Notes under the pieces: model-generated
Seen by the model: the letters and a program-made list of their open reading frames with translations, nothing else
Database searches by the model: none
What the model was told of the DNA's origin: nothing
Shown here: positions 60,207 to 64,000 of the stretch, piece after piece
Numbering within the stretch: the first letter of the stretch is position 1
How the letters are laid out: each line of letters starts with the position of its first letter
Made by a program: the position numbers and the translations under genes
Assembly (NCBI GenBank): GCA_037127915.1
Contig: JBAXXL010000004.1
Span: 1-64,000 of the forward strand
Direction of reading: 5' to 3'
Length of the DNA stretch: 64,000 nt
From: JBAXXL01 sp037127915
GTDB lineage: Bacteria; Bacteroidota; Ignavibacteria; Kapaibacteriales; UBA2268

Positions 60207-60238
60207 TTTGGAAAATTGTTAGGCTTTTTATAATTTTG
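60207..60238 (+). promoter_or_regulatory. Promoter of the TPR array
   Basis: -33 TTTG (60207-60210), exactly 20 nt, -7 TAATTTTG (60231-60238). The first TPR gene starts 49 bases downstream. Confidence 0.75.
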
Positions 60239-60286
60239 CTAAATATTATGAATTTATTTATGATTTATGTAATTAGGGGTTTTGAT

Positions 60287-60898
60287 ATGAAAAAACTAAG
60301 TTTGTTATTGATTTTGATTTTTGCTATGCAATTTGCGGCTTTTGGGCAGAGTGCGGACGATGAATATACAAAAAGAGGAATTGAGAAGGTCAAGGCTAAA
60401 GATTATAAAGGTTCCATAAAAGATTTTAACAAAGCGATTATGGTTAACCCAAATAATGCAATTGCTTATTATTACCGTGGACACGCGAAAATTGAGATTA
60501 GTAATCAAAAGAGTGCTAATAAAGATTTTGATAAAGCTATTGAATTAAACCCTAAATTCCAAAAGGCATATATCGGTCGCGGAATGGCTAAATTAGGCTT
60601 TAATGATAATGAAGGTGCTTTTAAAGATTTTAGTAAAGCTATAGAATTAAAACCTGACGATGCTGAAGCATATTGTAAGCTTGGATATGTAAAATCTAAT
60701 TTAAAAGATTTTAAAGGTGCTTGCGAAGACTGGACTAAAGCTATTGAATTAAAACCCGACTATTCAGAAGCATATTTTATTCGCGGTATTACAAAAACAC
60801 AATTCAGCGATATGGAGGGTGCTTGCCAAGATTGGAAGAAAGCCAAAGAATTGGGTATGAAAGAGGCAGAAGGATTTATTAGTCAATATTGTAAATAA
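60287..60898 (+). CDS. Secreted TPR protein, array copy 1
   Basis: 203 residues from the ATG at 60287, chosen because it gives the MKKLSLLLILIFAMQFAAFG signal peptide shared with the next copies; an in-frame start at 60203 would precede or overlap the promoter. About five TPR repeats (KDYKGSIKDFNKAIMVNPNN; KSANKDFDKAIELNP). It ends GACQDWKKAKELGMKEAEGFISQYCK, here described as a conserved tail with Cys before the terminal Lys and another Cys 24 residues before. First of four tandem paralogues. Confidence 0.88.
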   Translation: MKKLSLLLILIFAMQFAAFGQSADDEYTKRGIEKVKAKDYKGSIKDFNKAIMVNPNNAIAYYYRGHAKIEISNQKSANKDFDKAIELNPKFQKAYIGRGMAKLGFNDNEGAFKDFSKAIELKPDDAEAYCKLGYVKSNLKDFKGACEDWTKAIELKPDYSEAYFIRGITKTQFSDMEGACQDWKKAKELGMKEAEGFISQYCK

Positions 60899-60941
60899 AT
60901 TATAAAGAATACATTATGAAAAAACTAAGTTTGTTATTGAT
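60885..60941 (+). repeat. 57-bp direct repeat at the TPR gene junction
   Basis: Identical to 62648-62704. It covers the end of one TPR gene, the intergenic spacer and the start of the next signal peptide. Confidence 0.85.
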
Positions 60942-61728
60942 TTTGATTTTTGCCGTTCAAATAGCGGCATTTGGGCAAACAGTCCAAGAATATTTGGTAA
61001 AAGGAATGGCAAAAGATTCCGTTGAAGATTTTCATGGTTCTGTTGAATATTACAACAAAGCTATTGCGACTAACCCTAATAATGCTGAAGCATACTTCAG
61101 AAGAGGCAGTGCAAAAAAACAATTAGGTGATAATAAAGCCGCAATACTCGATTTTAACAAAGCCATTGAATTAAACCCAAGTTTTGGAGATGCCTATAAC
61201 AACAGAGCTATTTTGAAGATTGATATGGGTGATTTAAAAGGTGGTGTTCAAGATTTTGATAAATCAATTGAAATAAATCCTAAGGATGGAGATACTTATT
61301 TCAATCGAGGAAACATAAAATCAGAACTCGGTGATGAAGATGGTGCTTTTCAGGATTATTCAAAAGCGATTGAATGCAACCCTAAGGATGTAGATGCATA
61401 TTATAATAGAGCCATTTTCAAGTTCAATAAGGGACAATTTCGGGGTGCTATTGAAGATTATGATAAAGCTATCGAACTTAGCCCTCGTGACGGGGAAATG
61501 TATTATAATAGGGGGCAGGCTAAGATTAATTTAAATGATGGCAAAGGTGCTCTACAAGATTTTAAAAAGGCAATAGAATGTGATCCTGAAAGGAAAGAAA
61601 TACTAGTGAATATTGGAATTGCAAAACAAAAAACAGGCGATATGGATGGAGCTTGCCTAGATTGGAAGAAAGCTTTAAAACTTGGTATTAAGGAAGCAGA
61701 AAACTTGATTAGTCAATATTGCAAATAA
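60916..61728 (+). CDS. Secreted TPR protein, array copy 2
   Basis: 270 residues with the same signal peptide and about seven TPR units, many close to the consensus GAxxDYDKAIELNPxDxxAYYNRG. It ends NLISQYCK. It starts 17 bases after copy 1. TPR proteins of this type often scaffold envelope complexes; no partner is visible. Copy number of the repeats differs between paralogues (5, 7, 8, 11), which suggests slippage or unequal crossing over. Confidence 0.88.
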   Translation: MKKLSLLLILIFAVQIAAFGQTVQEYLVKGMAKDSVEDFHGSVEYYNKAIATNPNNAEAYFRRGSAKKQLGDNKAAILDFNKAIELNPSFGDAYNNRAILKIDMGDLKGGVQDFDKSIEINPKDGDTYFNRGNIKSELGDEDGAFQDYSKAIECNPKDVDAYYNRAIFKFNKGQFRGAIEDYDKAIELSPRDGEMYYNRGQAKINLNDGKGALQDFKKAIECDPERKEILVNIGIAKQKTGDMDGACLDWKKALKLGIKEAENLISQYCK

Positions 61729-61743
61729 ATGAAAGAATCCATT

Positions 61744-62661
61744 ATGAAAAAATTAAGTTTGATATTGATTTTGATTTTTGCAGTGCAAATAAGTGCATTA
61801 GCACAGTGTGATGTGCAAGAATATATTACGAGAGAATTGGAAAAAGCTAAAGTTGAGGATTATGAAGGTGTTATAGAAGAATTGAATAAAGCTTTAGAAA
61901 TTGATCCAATTAACGAAATTTTGTATTTCCAGAGAGGATTTCTTAAGCTCTGTAATAAAAAATATCAAGAAGCAATATTAGATTTTAGTAAGGTATTAAC
62001 AAATGATTCGCTTTCTGCCTATGTATATTGTTGTACGGGATTAGCCAAAATTATGTTGAATGATTTTAAGGGCGCAAGGCAATATTTTAGCAAAGCAATC
62101 AAAACAGATCCCAAATTTTTTGATGCTTATAATTTGAGAGGCTTAATGAAACAGCAGTTATATGACAAGAAAGGAGCACTTGAGGATTATAATAAGGCGA
62201 TTCAACTTAAACCTGATTATGCTGAAGTTTATAACAATAGAGGTAATGTGAAACTTGATTTGAGGGATACTTTGGGAGCAATTTTGGATTACAATAAAGC
62301 TATAATATTTGATTCTGAAAATGCAACAGCTTATCGCAATTTGGGGTTAGTGTATGAACTACTTAATAATTATGATGAAGCTATCTTTAATTATAATACC
62401 TCCATAGAAATAGATATTGATTATTCGGATGCTTACAATGGCCGGGGTTATTTAAAATTTAAATTTAAGAACTTTTGGGGTGCAATTGGTGATTATGATA
62501 AAGCGATTGAATTAAACCCAAAATTTGGATTAGCATATTATAATAGGGCATTGGCTAATAAAGAAATTGGTCGCTTAAATGAAGCCTGCTCCGACTTTCA
62601 AAAATCTCAAGAATTAGGTTATGAATGGGGTGAATGGGCTATTGAAAAATATTGTAAATAA
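61744..62661 (+). CDS. Secreted TPR protein, array copy 3
   Basis: 305 residues from ATG 61744. An earlier in-frame ATG (61729) directly follows the preceding stop, but the spacer around it matches the other junctions, where that region is untranslated. Signal peptide (MKKLSLILILIFAVQISALA), about eight TPR units, tail WAIEKYCK. The divergence in its first repeats (CDVQEYITRELEKA) is larger than in the other copies. Confidence 0.86.
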   Translation: MKKLSLILILIFAVQISALAQCDVQEYITRELEKAKVEDYEGVIEELNKALEIDPINEILYFQRGFLKLCNKKYQEAILDFSKVLTNDSLSAYVYCCTGLAKIMLNDFKGARQYFSKAIKTDPKFFDAYNLRGLMKQQLYDKKGALEDYNKAIQLKPDYAEVYNNRGNVKLDLRDTLGAILDYNKAIIFDSENATAYRNLGLVYELLNNYDEAIFNYNTSIEIDIDYSDAYNGRGYLKFKFKNFWGAIGDYDKAIELNPKFGLAYYNRALANKEIGRLNEACSDFQKSQELGYEWGEWAIEKYCK

Positions 62662-62704
62662 ATTATAAAGAATACATTATGAAAAAACTAAGTTTGTTAT
62701 TGAT
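62648..62704 (+). repeat. 57-bp direct repeat, second copy
   Basis: Same sequence as 60885-60941, spanning the end of copy 3 and start of copy 4. Recombination between the two would delete or duplicate copies 2 and 3. Confidence 0.85.
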
Positions 62705-63899
62705 ATTAATTGTTACTGTTCAATTTGCGGTTTTTTCGCAGAATGCGGAAGACTATTTTTTTAGCGGGAAACGGCACTATGATCACAGAAATTATCAGGA
62801 ATCGCTAATGTATTTTGATAAAACAATTGAAATGGATTCAAGCTATTGGAATGCTTATTATTACAGAGGAAATGCCAGATATTCTCTATGGGATAAAGAT
62901 GGCGCCCTGAAGGACTATAGCAAGGTGGTTGAGTTAAATCCAACTTATGTTGATGTGTATTTCATTCGTGGTAATTTAAAAGAAGAATTGGGTGATAAAG
63001 AGGGTGCATTAAAAGATTTTGATAAATCGATTGAATTGAACCCCAAGGATCCGGATTCATATAACTTTAGAGCCGGTTTAAGAAGGCAAGCAAATGATTT
63101 AAATGGTGCAATCGAAGATTGGGATAAAGCCATTGAATTAGCTCCTTATTATACCAACGCGTTAAATAATAGGGGACTGGCAAAAGCAAATCTGGGCGAT
63201 TTAGAAGGCGCAATAAAGGATTATAATAAAGCCTTAGGTACCGATCCTCAAAACTACTATTCTTATTGTTACAGGGGAACGGCTAAACAACAATTAGGCG
63301 ATTCTAAAGGAGCAAGCAAAGATTTTGATAAAGCAATAGAAATAGATCCCAAATATTCCTATGCTTACGATTGCCGTGGGTATTCGAAAAGTTTGAAAGG
63401 TGATACGATAGCGATTGTCAAAGGTTTGGACAAAAAAATCGACACTAATTCAACTAATGCTTCCGCTTTAACCAACCGAGGTGCACTCAAATATAATAAA
63501 TTTGATTATGACGGTGCATTAAAAGATTTCACTAGAGCTATAGAATTGGATTCTACTTATGAAATTGCTTACTATAACCGAGGATTAATAAAAGAACGAC
63601 GTTTCAGCTTTCAAGCCGCAATTACTGATTTCACTAAAGCATTAAAAAGAAATCCCAAATATTTGGATGCCTGCTACAGAAGAGGATTCGTGAAATATAA
63701 ACAGGGTGAATATAAAGGGGCTATTGAAGATTATGATAAAGCAATTGAATTAAATGTCAATTTCGCAAAAGCATATATAAATAGAGCTCTTGCAAAACAA
63801 ATGCTCAACAATAAAGAAGGTGCTTGTCAAGATTTAACAAAAGCAAAAGAATTAGGCCATAAGGATGCGGATTATTATTTAAAGAAATTTTGTAAATAA
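62679..63899 (+). CDS. Secreted TPR protein, array copy 4
   Basis: 406 residues, signal peptide MKKLSLLLILIVTVQFAVFSQ, and about eleven TPR units, the longest in the array. It ends YYLKKFCK, keeping the penultimate Cys and the GAC motif. A central repeat (about residues 235-255) is degenerate. Probably transcribed with the three preceding copies from the promoter at 60207. Confidence 0.88.
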   Translation: MKKLSLLLILIVTVQFAVFSQNAEDYFFSGKRHYDHRNYQESLMYFDKTIEMDSSYWNAYYYRGNARYSLWDKDGALKDYSKVVELNPTYVDVYFIRGNLKEELGDKEGALKDFDKSIELNPKDPDSYNFRAGLRRQANDLNGAIEDWDKAIELAPYYTNALNNRGLAKANLGDLEGAIKDYNKALGTDPQNYYSYCYRGTAKQQLGDSKGASKDFDKAIEIDPKYSYAYDCRGYSKSLKGDTIAIVKGLDKKIDTNSTNASALTNRGALKYNKFDYDGALKDFTRAIELDSTYEIAYYNRGLIKERRFSFQAAITDFTKALKRNPKYLDACYRRGFVKYKQGEYKGAIEDYDKAIELNVNFAKAYINRALAKQMLNNKEGACQDLTKAKELGHKDADYYLKKFCK

Positions 63900-63971
63900 A
63901 TTATTGATTATGTCAATGAACTATTTCAAAAATATAACGTAATGAATATATTTATTAAGCAAGGCATCATT

Positions 63972-64000
63972 ATGAAAAAATCAATTATAATTTTAGCGTT
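63972..64000 (+). CDS. Partial gene: start of another secreted protein
   Basis: ATG at 63972 followed by AAAAAATCAATTATAATT, reading MKKSIIILA, the start of a signal peptide. Cut by the window end. Possibly a fifth array member, but its first residues differ from MKKLSL. Confidence 0.5.

Overview
The window looks like a chromosomal segment of an AT-rich, Gram-negative bacterium of the Bacteroidota/Chlorobi/Ignavibacteria group; a Kapabacteria- or Ignavibacteria-like organism is my best guess (inference). The support is: three secreted or stand-alone proteins ending in type IX secretion (T9SS) sorting domains plus one more probable case, a protein with three Fibrobacter-type (FISUMP) domains, many lipoproteins, Bacteroidota-type promoters (TTTG, 19-20 nt, TAnnTTTG), menaquinone genes, and a complex I operon of eleven subunits without nuoE, nuoF or nuoG.

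Layout. 1-5 kb: secreted cysteine-rich protein, Asp-box repeat T9SS protein, a membrane protein and a DUF58 protein. 5.1-8.3 kb: three tandem, reverse-strand TIG/IPT lipoprotein paralogues. 8.5-14.6 kb (reverse): yeast-like cytosine deaminase, holB, an AAA/TPR ATPase, an LptF/LptG-type permease and a flippase. 14.8-17.8 kb: lipoprotein, ECF sigma factor and a membrane anti-sigma-like protein that also ends in an outer-membrane barrel-like domain. 17.9-19.2 kb: beta-propeller-like T9SS protein. 19.4-22.8 kb: a small accessory islet between two direct repeats, holding an abiF-type RNA with promoter, an Abi-family gene, an aspartyl-protease lipoprotein and a hicB-hicA toxin-antitoxin pair. 22.8-29.5 kb: valS, an EamA transporter, an S41 protease and fmt. 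29.5-30.2 kb: a gene-poor stretch of hairpins. 30.2-36.8 kb: YitT-family protein, secreted nuclease, TraB/GumN protein, coaD, a T9SS subtilase and a 57-residue orphan. 37.1-39.5 kb: CPBP protease, menA and, divergently, ubiE/menG. 39.6-50.5 kb: nuoABCDHIJKLMN. 50.5-54.1 kb: an array of six 40-bp palindromic units, the triple FISUMP protein and a small T9SS-domain protein. 54.3-59.3 kb: tRNA-Ser(GGA), LD-carboxypeptidase, pdxA, a TPR protein and adenine deaminase. 59.5-64 kb: a degenerate RelA/SpoT-like HD protein and a tandem array of four secreted TPR paralogues, with a further gene start cut by the window end.

How the genes fit together. MenA and UbiE/MenG make the menaquinone that the nuo complex next to them would reduce; without EFG its electron donor is probably ferredoxin-like rather than NADH (inference). 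The sigma/anti-sigma operon looks like an envelope-sensing circuit. Much of the rest is cell-envelope and secreted-protein biology.

Most unusual at DNA level: at least nine short arrays of 7-bp tandem repeats, each with a different unit, most of them starting or ending at a stop codon. Other notable points are the 40-bp palindrome array, hairpins with compensatory base changes, and three sets of recently duplicated genes or domains.
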